A DNA stretch of 64,000 nt, taken from the NCBI GenBank assembly GCA_030762895.1, contig CM061070.1, positions 81,839,759 through 81,903,758 of the forward strand, written 5' to 3'. Origin of the DNA: Sophora flavescens. Lineage: Eukaryota > Streptophyta > Magnoliopsida > Fabales > Fabaceae. Below are positions 1-11,136 of the stretch, one piece after another; position 1 is the first letter of the stretch; the number at the start of each line of letters is the position of its first letter. The translations under genes and the position numbers were made by a program. The notes below the pieces were generated by a model that did no database searches, was not told where the DNA came from, and saw only the letters and a program-made list of their open reading frames with translations.

Positions 1-118
1 AGGATTCCTAGAACTGAGAAGGGTTCAAGGGAGAGAAAGTGGAAGAGAGGTTACTACTGTTTTGGAGGCAGAGAAACCAAAATAAAGGTTGCAGACAAAA
101 ACCCTCGCGCACTGTTCC

Positions 119-126
119 TATTTATA
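119..126 (-). promoter_or_regulatory. TATA-like box in chromovirus LTR
   Basis: The minus strand reads TATAAATA here, inside the interrupted LTR, followed downstream by a pyrimidine-rich stretch. This fits the LTR promoter (U3/R boundary). Activity is unlikely because a CACTA element separates it from the upstream U3. Confidence 0.45.
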
Positions 127-223
127 AACTATGAGACTTGAGCACGGTTGCGCTCCCTATTGAGCACGGTTGTGCTCCACTTAGCGTCAGCGAGACGTGC
201 CTGACTGCCACTACAAAAAAAAC

Positions 224-477
224 CTATTTAGCGACTGAAGATTTCGGTCGCTAAACATGATAATTCGGTTGCTATATTATGTAGCGACCGAATTAAGGGG
301 GTAGCAGAAACCCTGGTTGCTAAATGTTTAGCGACCGAATTTGTATTTCGTTCGTAAATTTGCGACCGATATTTCGGTCACAAAATTATATATTTCGGTC
401 GCCGTATAGTTGGTCGCATGCTCAGATAACTCAATTTGGTGACTGATATTCAGTCGCTATTTCGGTCGCAAATTTTG
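224..477. repeat. Left subterminal repeat cluster of CACTA element 1
   Basis: Many copies in both orientations of a motif close to TTTCGGTCGCTA and its complement TAGCGACCGAAAT lie within 250 bp of the terminus. In characterised CACTA elements such subterminal repeats bind the TNPA-type protein. The 480-780 stretch beyond is AT-rich with no recognisable feature. Confidence 0.85.
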
Positions 478-781
478 AATTTTTTTTATAAAAATTTTCC
501 TGTAACTTAATCCTACCGACCAAATTTTGTTTTTCAACTATTACCCCATTAATTTTTAATTTATGATATAAACAAAATACACCAATATTTTTTTTAAATA
601 AATAGAAAACATAAATATGATGTACTAACGATCCAAAACACCACAGTCAATATGATCAAGAAAACACATACATTAATTAACGCAAGTTTAATAATTGTTT
701 ATAAAAAAAAGTTTAATAATATATTAATTAACGATCAAAGCATAAAAACACACCACAGTCAATAAGTACTAATCAAAATAT

Positions 782-1010
782 CAAAACTCATCAATCTTCC
801 AAAGGGACGAACATGTAGAAGCGAGAACTCCCAAGGTACTTAAACTTTGCCAATGCACCAATGGACAACAAATACAACTCCCTGATACCATTTGTATCTG
901 TTGCAAAATATGGGTGATCCTCATGGATTACTATATTCCCATTGAACAGATTTCCGCATTTGTCTTCAATAGTCACAACACGCGGTATTTCTTGTCCCCA
1001 ACGACGCTAG
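782..1010 (-). pseudogene. Possible captured gene fragment in CACTA element 1
   Basis: A 61-codon open stretch on the minus strand ends at a stop near 791 and stays open upstream to about 985. It has ordinary protein-like composition, including GIRELYLLSIGALAKFKYLG and SSRFYMFV, unlike the low-complexity frames nearby. I do not recognise it with confidence. The pattern of hydrophobic strands after a GA-x(3)-KYLG turn faintly recalls the end of a plant B3 DNA-binding domain. CACTA elements often carry pieces of host genes, which would explain an isolated exon-like fragment. It may be chance. Confidence 0.3.
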
Positions 1011-1889
1011 AATGATCACGGGATTGAAATCGAATCATGCAAATACACAAGAACGATTTAATAATTATTAGTTTATGCCTTAACCATCATTACGTGAATC
1101 TGATCGTTATTCTTAAGTTGATAAGATATTGTACCTGGTCTAAATGGATGACTGTCTCAAAACATTTAGTCGGATCCATTTTCTGATAAAACGATAAGGA
1201 AAACAAGTCATATGTCTAAACTTCATCAAGTGATAATAAGAACAGATGCAAAGATCCATGTAGCATACTAGGATGTTAAAATAGAACAAAGAAATGCAAC
1301 TTCACATGCAACTTTACAGATTAGCAAACATAGTAGTTTTTAGGATAGCAAATGCTTTTACGTCGTTTTGAAGGATGGTCATAGAGAGGACTTTTCCCAC
1401 TGGAAATGCCTAGATAACCTAGTAAGGATGGTCATCAACAACTATTTCTGGAAAGCTCCATTGCCTAGTGAAACAAATGAGTAGAAAACCAGAGTTGCTT
1501 TCATAATATTGTGTACAGAGCTGCTTTCTAATGCGAATAATGTTTGAATGATGGCGGCACGTCATGTGCCTGGCAAATTGTGCCCCACCCTTCATTTTAT
1601 CTAACCCTATACTTAATCCTTCATTATCTAAGACCTTGGCCTTAAGGCAGAATTAAAGAAAAACCTCAAACTTCAAGAATCCTTCAAGCACATCCAAAAT
1701 ATTGAATGAGCATGCGTGGTACGCATGCTCATTAATATTGAATCTCAAATAGGAAACTAAGGCTTTCGTAGCTTAATAATTAACTCTAGCAGAAAAAAAA
1801 ACCATTGACTTATAAGGATTGTAGCATACTTCAACAAATATATATTGAAGCATATTTCAATACAAACTTAGATAAAATATAGTAGCAAA
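1011..1889. other. CACTA element 1 interior, no gene recognised
   Basis: AT-rich sequence without a convincing frame, splice structure or repeat, apart from the hairpin at 1705-1733. Confidence 0.5.
1705..1733. repeat. Perfect short inverted repeat (hairpin)
   Basis: Two 13-base arms, AATGAGCATGCGT and ACGCATGCTCATT, are exact reverse complements separated by the 3-base loop GGT. The AATATT-like flanks extend the symmetry. It lies inside CACTA element 1. Function unknown. Confidence 0.9.
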
Positions 1890-2150
1890 CATCCTATTGA
1901 GCTCCGCTCTCCACTAACAAGTAACACATAATTGTCAAACACATGCATAACTTCTAAATTAGCAACACACAACAAGCATCCCGCCTTTTTGACAGGATCA
2001 CATCCTATTGAGCTCTTCGCTCCACTAACAAACAACACATAATTGCAAATACATGCATAAATATTAAATTATCAGCACACAATCAGCATTTTACCTTTCA
2101 GGCAGGATACCTTCCTATTGAGCTCAGCTCTCCACTAACAAACAACAAGA
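1890..2150. repeat. Imperfect tandem repeat, about 110-bp unit, three copies
   Basis: The phrase CCTATTGAGCTC followed by TCCACTAACAA recurs at about 1890, 2001 and 2111, with the intervening ACACATAATTG and ACATGCATAA phrases in the same order. Copies are diverged, and the third is partial. Confidence 0.85.
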
Positions 2151-2984
2151 TATATAATTCACATAACACATTACAAGCACCACACAATAGATTTGAATAA
2201 TAGATTTGAACAGAGAGAGAGTTGTACAGAAAGCAATGCAAAATAGTTGATTAAATGAACCTTTAGCAAACTTCATGCAAATGAATCTATTTCTGTATTC
2301 ATGACATGAATAGGACAGAAATGAATTAGATAACCATGTATAAAATAATCTATCATCAATGACTTAATGCACCACTTATAATATTTAAGTCGTGAAGTAT
2401 ATACCACTTGGGTGTGGAGCATAAGGCTTGGTGAAACAGCCGTACTTCCTAGCAAGTTGGTTTGTTTATACAATACAATATATATCAACAAGTTCAATGT
2501 AGAATTTACCATTCAAGTCCAGACCGTTTGATAATCAGACTTCAGATTATAACTATTTAATACAAAAAATAGTGACTTGATAACCTACCAACAACTAACA
2601 TGTCAAATACTATGTCAATACTTATATTTATAATAATCTATTCTGATATCTAATTTCTTATCAATTTGTCATTGACTCGGTCTTCAAACTCATATTAAAA
2701 TAGTCTTCCTTATGTCTAATACAATGTGCCTGTAATTTACTAATTACATTCTTGGCTTCATATTTGCTTATTTTATGCAGGAATGGCCATGAAACTTATA
2801 GTAGTCCTACTTCCAAGCATTACAGTCGAAGAGATAGTGAATCAAGAGGAATCTAACTTATATTATCTATCCAATAAGTTATTTAAATCAATATACCCCT
2901 ACTGTCAAAATTTCTCTACTCTGGATTTCACTAAAACAACATCAATGATTAATTTGACAACATAAATACCCACACTGACAGAAC
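2151..2984. other. CACTA element 1 interior, no gene recognised
   Basis: AT-rich sequence. Short frames on both strands show no recognisable domain. Confidence 0.5.
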
Positions 2985-3470
2985 TTCCCTAAACCCTAAC
3001 CTGAGACAGAACTGATCAGAGGAGACTGTCGGGATGGTGGTTGCGCAAACAGAACCCCTTGAGATGGTGGTGGTGGTGGGAGGAGGAAGTGACAACACCT
3101 GAGAGAGACATTGAGAGAAACTGAGACAAAGAGAATCGAGCAAGAGAGAGAGAGCGAGATACACAGAGAGAGAGAAGAGGAGACCTTACCAAAGAAGGAG
3201 GTCACGGTGCTACAGTGGTGGTTGTGGTGGCGGTGGTGGCACGGTGCTGCTGGGAGGAGGAAGAGAGAGTGAGAGACAGAGAAGGAGAAACACAAAATGA
3301 GAAGGATAAGGGGAGAACCTTACCAAGTGGTGACCGGAGGAGGACGAGACGGTGAGAGGTGGTGATGCACGACCGGAACAGGGACGGGGCGGAGCAGCTG
3401 CGCGAGAAAGAGTAGAAGAAAAGAGAGAAATGGGGTAAGAGAGAAAGGAAACTGTGATTTCGGGATTTCA
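2985..3470. other. Purine-rich, GGT/GAGA-rich low-complexity block
   Basis: The plus strand is rich in GGTGGTGG and GAGAGAGA runs, with a repeated unit near 3070-3170, 3190-3290 and 3300-3350 that includes ACCTTACCAA and GGGAGGAGGAAG. The minus strand is open in several frames only because it is pyrimidine-rich (Ser/Leu/Phe/Pro-rich translations). This resembles an untranslated leader region, and no protein is supported. Confidence 0.5.
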
Positions 3471-3474
3471 TTTT

Positions 3475-3845
3475 TAGAGACCGATTAATTTGGTCGCTAA
3501 ATCGGTCGCTAAATGGGTTAATTTGAAATTTGAATTCATAAATTTAGCGACGGATTTTTAAAACGGTCGCTAACACGCGCTATTTTAATTTTTTTACGCA
3601 CCGTTTAGCGACCGAATTAATGTCGGTCGCAAATATAAGTAAAATTTAACCGTTCCATTTACTTTCCTTTAGTTAGTGACCAAAATAGCGACCGATAACT
3701 CTGTTACGCTCTATTTCGGTCGCTATTTCGATCGCAGTATCAACTCTAATCAGTGTTTCATGTAGATCCTACAATCGGTCGCCATTTCGGTCGTAAACAG
3801 CAACCAAAAAATTCGGTCACTATTTTCGGTCGCTAAATAACATTT
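3475..3845. repeat. Right subterminal repeat cluster of CACTA element 1
   Basis: Dense copies of CGGTCGCTA/TAGCGACCG motifs in both orientations mirror the left cluster and end 10 bp before the terminus at 3855. Confidence 0.85.
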
Positions 3846-4039
3846 TTTTGTAGTGGGCTGAGCACATCAACATCAACGAGACACATGCAGCCTTAAGCAC
3901 GGGCGTGCTGCTCATGAGCACGGGCGTGGTCATGCGTCAGGAAGGGATTTTAGCTTAAAAACCCCACTTAGCCCACTCTAAACCTTCCTAGCAAACAAGG
4001 CACACATAAACACAGTCATACGAAAAACGAGGTGTTAAA

Positions 4040-4056
4040 TTCCACCCCCCTTATAA
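4040..4056 (-). promoter_or_regulatory. Polypurine tract of the chromovirus
   Basis: On the minus strand a purine run containing AAGGGGGGTGGAA lies between the end of the chromodomain frame and the LTR start, the expected position for plus-strand priming. Confidence 0.65.
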
Positions 4057-4064
4057 AAATTTCG

Positions 4065-4496
4065 TCATCGAAATTTCCACTCACCTCGAATGAAGAGATG
4101 CGGGTATGCCTCCATCATCTTGCTCTCTGGATCCCATGTAGCACTTTCCTCAGTCGCCCCACTCCAAATGACTTTAACCAAAGGAATCTCCTTGCCTCTC
4201 AGCTGCTTTACCCTCTGATCCTCAACTCGAAGGGGTTGTACCTCAAAGGTCAAATTCTCTTTTAACTGAATCGTGTCGGGGACTATCACATGGTTTGGGT
4301 CATGAATGTACTTACGAAGTTGTGACACATGAAAGACCTTATGAAGTTTAGACAAGAAAAGTGGCAAGGCTATTTGATAAGCAACTTCACCGACTCTTTT
4401 AAGAATTTGGTAAGGGCCAATGAATTTGGGAGTAAGTTTCTTCGCTTTCATCACTCTACCAACCCCAGTTGTTGGTGTAACTCTCAAGAATACATG
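4065..4496 (-). pseudogene. Chromovirus integrase C-terminus with chromodomain
   Basis: This is the end of a Ty3/gypsy polyprotein. The first part has the integrase C-terminal (GPY/F-like) motif in KFIGPYQILKRVGEVAYQI and the familiar FHVSQLRKY. The last part (VKQLRGKEIPLVKV to ESATWDPE and PHLF) is a chromodomain, which in chromoviruses targets integration to marked heterochromatin. The frame is open to the stop near 4065. Upstream it is cut at 4502 by the Athila-type element; the matching integrase core continues at 23185 on the same strand, and TTCGC flanks both sides. It is an inactive fragment. Confidence 0.92.
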
Positions 4497-4501
4497 TTCG
4501 C
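4497..4501. repeat. Target-site duplication TTCGC (left) of the Athila-type element
   Basis: TTCGC here is repeated exactly at 23180-23184, on the other side of the element. Confidence 0.92.
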
Positions 4502-4724
4502 TGATGAGTGTGATTTCACCTCATTTTTCATGTACATTTTGCATGCATTTTCGTATAGTTTAGGCATATTTAATTTGATTATTAGTTAGTTTTTATCTTG
4601 GAACGGGTGAGGCGGTTTTGTGTGTTGTTTTGCAGGAATTTATGATTAAATGCCCAAGATTTAGCCATGATGAAGCTTGGATGAAGATAGAGCCTGAAAA
4701 GAGAAGAAAATGAGCCAAGCAGAG

Positions 4725-5040
4725 CCCATCACGGCTAGGCCGTGATGACCATCACGGCCGTGATGGAGCAATAACTAAAGAGAAAGAAGCCAAAAGTCAG
4801 AAGCTGTCACGGCCTAGCTGTGATGGCTATCACGGCCTGTCAGCTGTACCAGACCCCCAAAAGTCAGAACTGGTCACGGCCTAGCCGTGATGCCTATCAC
4901 GGCCGTGACCTGCTAGTTGGACCAGACAGAACCGATCACGACCTAGCCGTGATGAGTGTCATGGTCGTGACAGACAAGTTTTTGAAAGCGCGCCCAAGGC
5001 AGAACCCGTCATGGCCATCACGACCGTGACGCACGCCTAA
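4725..5040 (+). repeat. GC-rich hairpin units in the 5' LTR
   Basis: Five units, spaced about 60-80 bp apart, each combine a palindrome like CACGGCCTAGCCGTGATG with a second arm like ATCACGGCCGTGA. Each can fold on itself. The array sits just upstream of the TATA box. The same unit recurs at 20125-20362, at 22000-22325 and, inverted, at 27121-27235. Confidence 0.85.
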
Positions 5041-5042
5041 GT

Positions 5043-5050
5043 TATAAAGA
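5043..5050 (+). promoter_or_regulatory. TATA box of the Athila-type 5' LTR
   Basis: TATAAAGA lies just after the hairpin array. The 3' LTR copy reads TATATAGA at the equivalent place, so this box has changed in one copy. Confidence 0.55.
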
Positions 5051-5895
5051 GACCTCTGGGAAGAACAGAAAGGGGATCCTGAACCCTAAAATAGACTCTC
5101 TGGCTGCTGTGGCTGCTGTGGATCCTCCCATGGAGTTCCCTCCTTCCTTCATCTCTATTTCTTTTCTTTTGTTTTTCCCTTTGATTATTTGTAGCTAAAC
5201 CCCCTTTTGTTGGGGGTTAGATGATGGATTTTCTGAACATGATTGTTTCATGATTTGATTGTAATACAATTTCCTCTTTCTTTATGAGTATTTGATTCCA
5301 TGCTTAATGCTTTCCTTTGCCTGATCATCCTAGGAATGAATTGTTGCCTTGATAGACAATTGAAAGATTGATGTTAAGGCATGCTCATGAATCAAATGCC
5401 AAGTAGTTCATGAACCTAGACATAGGTCTTGGGATACTTGAAATCTTATAAATCTTGATTCTTTATGCAAAATCTCAGGTTAATCCACCTAAGACATTAG
5501 GGTTTAATTTGGGGTTTTAGGCTCATTCCACCTAAGACATTAGGGTTTGAGTATTTCAGAAGATTTGATTGTCATAATTGAATTAGGAATTGTGTTATTA
5601 ATCATGTCATTGCAATCATGGGACGATTAGCGTAGTCTAACCCTAACAATTTCATTCATTTGTTTATCTCATCTCTGTTGCTTGTTAAGTGTTTGTCAAA
5701 TTTCCTAAAAGAACAAAAACATTTTATTCTTGTTTGTTTGCTACATGTTAGAACTCCCTTCCATCCAAACAATCACCTAGATAGTAGTTCAATTTGTGAA
5801 GTGGTACTTGTCCGTGATCCCTGAGGACAATATCCGGTCTTACCACCGTATTACTTGTACGACTAGGTATACTTGCCCAAATCGTATCAAGTTTT

Positions 5896-5913
5896 TGGCG
5901 CCGTTGTCGGGGA
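5896..5913 (+). other. Primer-binding site (tRNA-Asp type)
   Basis: TGGCGCCGTTGTCGGGGA lies six bases after the LTR end. The near-identical sequence is the primer site used by Athila/Calypso elements, complementary to the 3' end of tRNA-Asp. One T replaces the usual C. Confidence 0.85.
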
Positions 5914-6100
5914 TCGGTGTGCCAATATCACGAGTACCAAAGGGGACTCCTAATTTAGGCATTTTTTCTTTGTTTTCCTACTGCTATTTTTTTTTTCTGT
6001 TTTCTGTTTTCTATTTTCTGTGAAGTTGCATAATTGTCCACTTGTTGCTTAACGTGTACTTGCTGTATTCGCTGCTGTTCTGCTCTGTTTGTTTCTGTGT

Positions 6101-7258
6101 ATGCGAGGTACAATTGACCCAGGTGAACTTCAATTCAACCCGGAGATCGAGAAGCTTTGTAGACAGAATAGAAAGGAAGCCAAAGCAAGAAAGAACAGAG
6201 AAGAAGCATCATATACAGTGCAAGAACCACAAGTTGAGTTACCAAGTGTGCAAGAATCGCAAGTTGAAGTATCAATTGTCACCATGGCTGAAGACAATGC
6301 ACCAAGAAGGACAATGGGGGACTATACCTCCCCTAGAGTCGATAGATGTGGAACTCCAATTGTTAGACCTGCAGTGGCCTGTAATAACTTTGAGATAAAG
6401 GCATCACTTCTCAATCTTGTGCAGCAAAATCAGTTTGGAGGTTTAGAGAGTAAAGACCCTTATTCTCACATTGGCACATTTATTGAGATATGTGATACTA
6501 TCAAGCTAAATGGAGCTTCCGATGAGGCTATTCGTTTAAGGCTTTTCCCTTTCTCTTTGAGGGATCGGGCTAAGTCATGGCTTCGGTCTCATCCTCATGG
6601 GAGCATTATCACTTGGAATGATTTGGTGAGCAAGTTCTTATCTCGCTTCTTCCCTCCATCAAGAATGATCAAGTTGAGATCGGAGATCAATGCTTTTGCA
6701 CAGAAGGATGGTGAATCACTCTATGAAGCACGGGAGAGGTTCAAATCTTTGCTTACAGCTTGTCCAAATCATGAGTTAGCAACATGGCAACAAGTTGTAA
6801 CCTTTGTCAATGGTCTCAACAGAAATTCTCGAAGTATGATTGAAGCGGTTGCAGGGGGAACATTGAGTCAAAAGACACTCGATGAAGCAAAGGACTTGAT
6901 TGAAACTATGGCTAATAATGATTATCAAATGCCTAGTTCTCGATCATTGCCCAGGAGAGGTGTTTTGGAGCTTGATGAATATGGTGCTCTTAAGGCGCAA
7001 GTGTCCGTTCTTACCAAGCAAATGGGGGCCATTCAACTACATAATTCTCAATTACAAGCGGTCCAAGTTCAAGCTGTCTCAGTGTGTGACTTCTGTGGAG
7101 GTAACCATGCCAACGGCAATTGTGAAATTAGTGTGGTTGGAGGTTCTGGGCAAGAGGAAGTGAATTACATGGGAAACCAAGGGCCTAAGCATGATCCTTT
7201 CTCTAACACCTACAATCTGGGGTGGCGCAGCCATCCTAACTTTGGTTGGAGACAAGGG
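6101..7258 (+). pseudogene. Athila-type gag, N-terminal part, split by copia insertion
   Basis: Gag forms the virus-like particle and binds RNA. The first ATG of the frame is at 6101; the frame is open further upstream but without ATG. It contains the retrotransposon gag core (SLRDRAKSWLRSHP, TWNDLVSKFLSRFFPPS), typical around residues 130-230, and a short zinc knuckle CDFCGGNHANGNC near residue 335, with the C-x2-C-x3-H-x4-C spacing seen in Athila-type gags. The 386 codons are open up to the insertion. The copia element at 7259 interrupts it, and the frame resumes in register at 15656. Nothing in this segment itself is broken. Confidence 0.9.
7254..7258. repeat. Target-site duplication AAGGG (left) of the copia element
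   Basis: AAGGG here is repeated exactly at 15651-15655, flanking the copia LTR termini. Confidence 0.95.
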
Positions 7259-8661
7259 TGTTGGGAATTTGCGTATAAAACAAAATAACGCAACGGAAAA
7301 AAATTCCCATCGAAGGAACCTTGCGAATGGTCATGATTCATGGTTAGAAGATTTACCTCTTGAAGCGATGACAATTGATTGAAATCGTCTATCACGAACA
7401 CCGCACGAGCGATGTCTGTAAGGTATCCACACGAGCAGATCCCGTGAACGTCCAACGTCACGAACACGAAGCGTCTCAGCCTCACAGTGCTAGCTTCAAA
7501 AACCGAGACCTGCTGCTCACCGTCACTCTCTATGTGCGGCTAGGGTAAAAACCGTGTAGGCACAATAGCTTAAGTGGTCTACTTATAGTAGCACCTCCTT
7601 AAGTGAGTTAGTGAGCAGCGTTTGACCTAAGCCCCATGTACTATGCGCTAGGCCTAATAGAAGAGTCCAACTCTCCTTTTAATGCTTCTTTTGATCTGCT
7701 CTTATGTGTGTGACCCTATAGGTTCCCAAAATGTTAGTAGTAATATTAAATCCCATTTAATATTACAAACGATGAGAGTATCTAGCAATACATCACTGCC
7801 ACCTAAGTAGTGAGAAAGTCGGTGATTTGTGAAACCTTTCCGTGACAAATATTCATGTGCATTATTATCCCTTTGTCCATATATCTATATTGAACACAAG
7901 ACATAGAATGTGTCACCCTTGTATGGTTCAATATCATGTTCCCTGATACCCGAGTAGACTTAACAACAAATGAGGTCAATATCTCATATTGACTCATTTC
8001 AGCACGACCATGCATTTTACAGTCTCACTCTATAAGGGGGCCCACGGATATTACCCCTGTTATGTAGGAGGGACAAATTCCATCTACGTCACTCACATCC
8101 CTCTGCATGGATCGTGGTATGCCCAATGACCGCCTTTATAATCATCCTATTACAGATGACGTTTGACGATATTAAAGCACACGACTCCTCATGTAGGGAT
8201 CGTAGCGATTTCAGGTCGAAGGATTGCATACACCATTGTTACTATGAGAACTACTTATGACACTCACATAACGCTCCATGTAGTGTTCTCATGGTGGGTC
8301 AATCCAGTACATCATTACTCTAATGTGTACCTATGTGGCTACTCGATATCTCATATCCATGACCCGTGAGATATGGTCATCAGTCTGCACACATAATACT
8401 CTCAATGTATTATTATTGTCCTTATTAATAAAATACTTGACTACGGATATTTAAGAATAGGATTTCATTGTTCAATAGTGTCTCACGATCAAGTCATGTA
8501 CTTGATATTCTATTAAACTGAAATTTCTATTCTAAGGACTTTATTATGTTTAAACAAGTAAAACAATAAATTGGAATGCCTCATATCATATATATATATA
8601 TAATGGCAAGATACAAATGTAAGTATAAGAAATACACTGGCCTCTAGGGCTTACACGAACA
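7259..8661 (-). repeat. 3' LTR of the copia element
   Basis: 1.40 kb, 27 bp shorter than the partner at 14221-15650, mainly because its AT-dinucleotide run (near 8588) is short. It ends GAACA where the partner ends CAACA. Confidence 0.94.
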
Positions 8662-8673
8662 ATCTCCCACTAG
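8662..8673 (-). promoter_or_regulatory. Polypurine tract of the copia element
   Basis: The minus strand reads CTAGTGGGAGAT directly before the LTR, the common copia plus-strand primer. Confidence 0.85.
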
Positions 8674-8675
8674 CA

Positions 8676-9250
8676 CTAGAGACAATCAAGCATAAATCTA
8701 ATGCCCATCGATCTAGTGTGACCTTCGTGCTTCTGTTGAGCAAGATGTTTCGTAAGTGGGTCAGCAACGTTATCAAGTGTTGGTACTCTGCATATTTTCA
8801 CATCTCCTCTATCGATAATCTCTCGAATGAGATGGAAGCGCCTAAGTATATGTTTGGATCGCTGATGAGATCTAGGTTCCTTAGCTTGTGGAATGGCCCC
8901 ATTGTTATCACAATAGAGATCAATGGGGTCCACAATACTAGGAACTGTACTAAGCTCATCAATGAACTTCCTAATCCAAACAGCCTCCTTTGCTGCATTG
9001 GAGGCGGCAATATACTCAGCCTCTGTAGTAGAATCGGCAACTGTCTCTTGCTTTGAACTCTTCCAGCTCACCGCCCCGCCATCCAGGCAGAACACATAAC
9101 CAGATTGCGATCTGGAATCATCCTTATCGGTTTGGAAGCTAGCATCAGTGTAACCTTTTACAGCAAGCTCTTCCTCGCCTCCATATACCAAGAACGAATC
9201 CTTAGTTCTTCTCAAGTACTTAAGGATGTTCTTGACAGTGGACAGTGACT
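8676..9250 (-). pseudogene. Copia RNase H domain
   Basis: RNase H removes the RNA strand of the cDNA hybrid. Visible motifs are GYTDASFQTD (first Asp), STTEAEYIA (Glu), LYCDNNGA (Asp) and SKHILRRFH, in the copia order, followed by a VADPLTKHL end. The stop near 8676 is close to the PPT, the normal end of a copia polyprotein. It is separated from the RT frame by a short disrupted stretch near 9215-9252. Confidence 0.9.
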
Positions 9251-9251
9251 T

Positions 9252-10291
9252 TCACGGGATCGATCGGTACACGCTTGTTATGCTTAAAGCATACGATACA
9301 TCTGGTCGAGTACATAACATGGCATACATGATAGATCCAATTGCGGATGCATATAGAATCTTACTCATGCGATCCCTTTCTTCTTGAGTGGAAGGGGATT
9401 GTGCCTTTGATAGGCATATACCATGTGACATAGGCAAGAGTCCTTTCTTGGATCCATGCATGTTAAAGCGTCTCAACACTTTGTCTATGTATATACTCTG
9501 ACTTAGGCCAAGCAATTTCAGCGATCTATCCCTATAGATCCTGATTCCCAATACATAGGTAGCTTCACCCAAATCTTTCATAGAGAAGCAATTCCCTAAC
9601 CACGTCTTTACATTTTGTAGTGTAGGGATGTCATTTCTAATGAGTAATATGTCATCTACATATAACACCAGAAAAACAACAATGCTCCCACTAACCTTCT
9701 TGTATACACAAGGTTCATCTTCATTTTTGATGAATCCGTACTGTCTTACAACATCATCAAAACGAAGGTTCCAACTTCTGGAAGCTTGCTTCAATCCATA
9801 GATTGATCGCTGCAATTTACATACCTTTCCGGCATCCTCTGAAATGCCAAAGCCTTCAGGTTGTGTCATGTACACATCCTCAAGAAGCTTTCCATTAAGG
9901 AAATCAGTTTTGACATCCATCTGCCATATCTCATAATCATGGTATGCAGCGATAGCAAGTAAGATCCGGACAGATTTAAGCATCGCTACAGGCGATAAGG
10001 TCTCATCATAGTCGACACCATGAATTTGCTTGAAACCCTTAGCGACCAATCGCGCCTTAAAGGTGTGAATCTTACCATCCATGTCAGTTTTATTTTTGAA
10101 AACCCACTTGCACCCATGGGTTTCACCCTTTCAGGTGGCTCTACCAAGGTCCATACCTGGTTGGTGTACATGGAATCCATCTCAGATTTCATGGCCTCAA
10201 GCCACTTCTCAGATTCTGGGCCAGTGATGGCCTCCTGGTAAGTCACAGGCTCATCTTGATCCATGAGAAATACATCACCTTGTGGAGTCAT
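9252..10291 (-). pseudogene. Copia reverse transcriptase
   Basis: The core at 10082-9252 has KARLVAKGFKQ, QMDVKTDFLNG, SIYGLKQASRSWN and the catalytic YVDDILL (plus-strand position about 9645-9667). The upstream piece, with SEKWLEAMKSEMDSM and NQVWTLVEPP, is the usual start of the copia RT domain but lies in a different frame, so a frameshift falls near 10085. The TDFLNG motif has D where AFLNG is usual. RT ends at a stop near 9252. Confidence 0.92.
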
Positions 10292-10451
10292 GAGAAATCC
10301 ATATCTCTCAGGCTGGTGACGTATCCTGTTAGACCTACGCTGGTCTTGTGCTCTTGGAGCGGAGTTGTTCCTCCACAGACATTTTGTGAAGGTTGCTCAT
10401 GTTCCACCAATGGTAGGTCACTACTCTGTGATTCTTGAATTTCTTCAAGTT

Positions 10452-11136
10452 CTATCTTCCTCCCACTTGGTTCCTATGGAGATAAACTCCTTTTCTAGGA
10501 ATACACACCGTCAGTGCGACAAACACTTTGCCTTCGGAAGGATTGTAGAAATAGTACCCCTTGGTTTCTTTGGGATACCCCACAAAGAAGCATTTATCAG
10601 ATTTAGGATCAAGCTTATTAGAAACTTGACGTTTTACGTATGCTTCACAACCCCAAATCTTCATAAAAGACATCTTTGGGTCGTCTACTAGTCCATATCT
10701 CATATGGTGTCTTTTCTACCGCTTTGGATGGAACACGGTTAAGTGTAAAAGCTGTTGTTAATAGAGCATGTCCCCAGAAAGAGTTTGGAAGGTTTGCATG
10801 ACTCATCATAGACCGAACCATGTCCAACAAGGTTCGATTTCTCCTCTCAGAAACACCATTCCATTGTGGTGTTCCAGGTGGAGTGAGTTGAGATAAAATT
10901 CCACACTCTCTCAGATGATCATCAAACTCTAGGCTCAAATATTCACCACCTCGATCTGATCGAAGAGTTTTAATATTTTTACCAAGTTGGTTTTGTACCT
11001 CATTCTTGAATTCCTTGAACTTTTCAAAGGATTCCGATTTATGTTTCATAAGATACACAAATCCATATCTACTGAAATCATCAGTGAATGTGATGAAGTA
11101 CTGAAAACCACCTCTAGCTAATGTGTTTAGGGGTCC
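10452..11136 (-). pseudogene. Copia integrase core and C-terminal part
   Basis: The integrase inserts the cDNA. Motifs are KTLRSDRGGEYLS (second catalytic Asp), NGVSERRNRTLLDM (catalytic Glu) and FWGHALLTTAFTLNRVPS, followed in another frame by KIWGCEAYV and KCFFVGYP. A stop at 11137-11139 separates it from the protease part, and a frameshift lies near 10700. The zinc-binding H and C residues are upstream, in the gag-pre-integrase segment. Confidence 0.92.

Larger units (their letters stand above)
209..3855. mobile_element. Non-autonomous CACTA (En/Spm) transposon, CACTA element 1
   Basis: The element begins CACTACAAAAAAA at 209 and ends TTTTTTTGTAGTG at 3855, which are the inverted termini of CACTA transposons. 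Both ends are packed with short subterminal repeats built on CGGTCGC, as expected for transposase-binding regions. The flanking triplets are TGC (206-208) and GGC (3856-3858), a 3-bp duplication differing at one base. No transposase frame is seen in its 3.65 kb, so it would depend on an autonomous relative. It sits in the chromovirus LTR. Orientation cannot be assigned. Confidence 0.88.
1..4039 (-). repeat. 3' LTR of the chromovirus, cut by the window edge and split by a CACTA element
   Basis: Immediately beyond the chromodomain frame and a purine-rich tract, the minus strand reads TTAACACCTCG, matching the TGTAACACC-type start of Tekay LTRs with a changed second base. LTR sequence continues left to 3856, is interrupted by CACTA element 1 (209-3855), and resumes at 208-1. 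The distal end is outside the window. It contains repeated GC-rich motifs of the form GAGCACGG(G/T)CGTG near 135-180 and 3895-3930. The exact LTR start is uncertain by a few bases. Confidence 0.7.
4502..5889 (+). repeat. 5' LTR of the Athila-type element
   Basis: The LTR begins TGATGAGTGTG and ends ATCGTATCA. It is about 1.39 kb, and the 1.41-kb partner is at 21773-23179. It holds five GC-rich hairpin units (4725-5040), a TATA box near 5043 and AT-rich sequence downstream. One hairpin unit near 4830 is shortened relative to the 3' LTR. Confidence 0.93.

Noticed and set aside
2996..3471. Minus-strand Ser/Leu-rich proteins in CACTA element 1
   Set aside because: Open only because of pyrimidine-rich low complexity in several overlapping frames; composition is not protein-like.
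4820..5029. Open frame through the Athila-type LTR hairpins (also 22225-22488 and 26802-27200)
   Set aside because: The palindromic GC-rich units lack stops on both strands; the translation is an artefact of the repeat.
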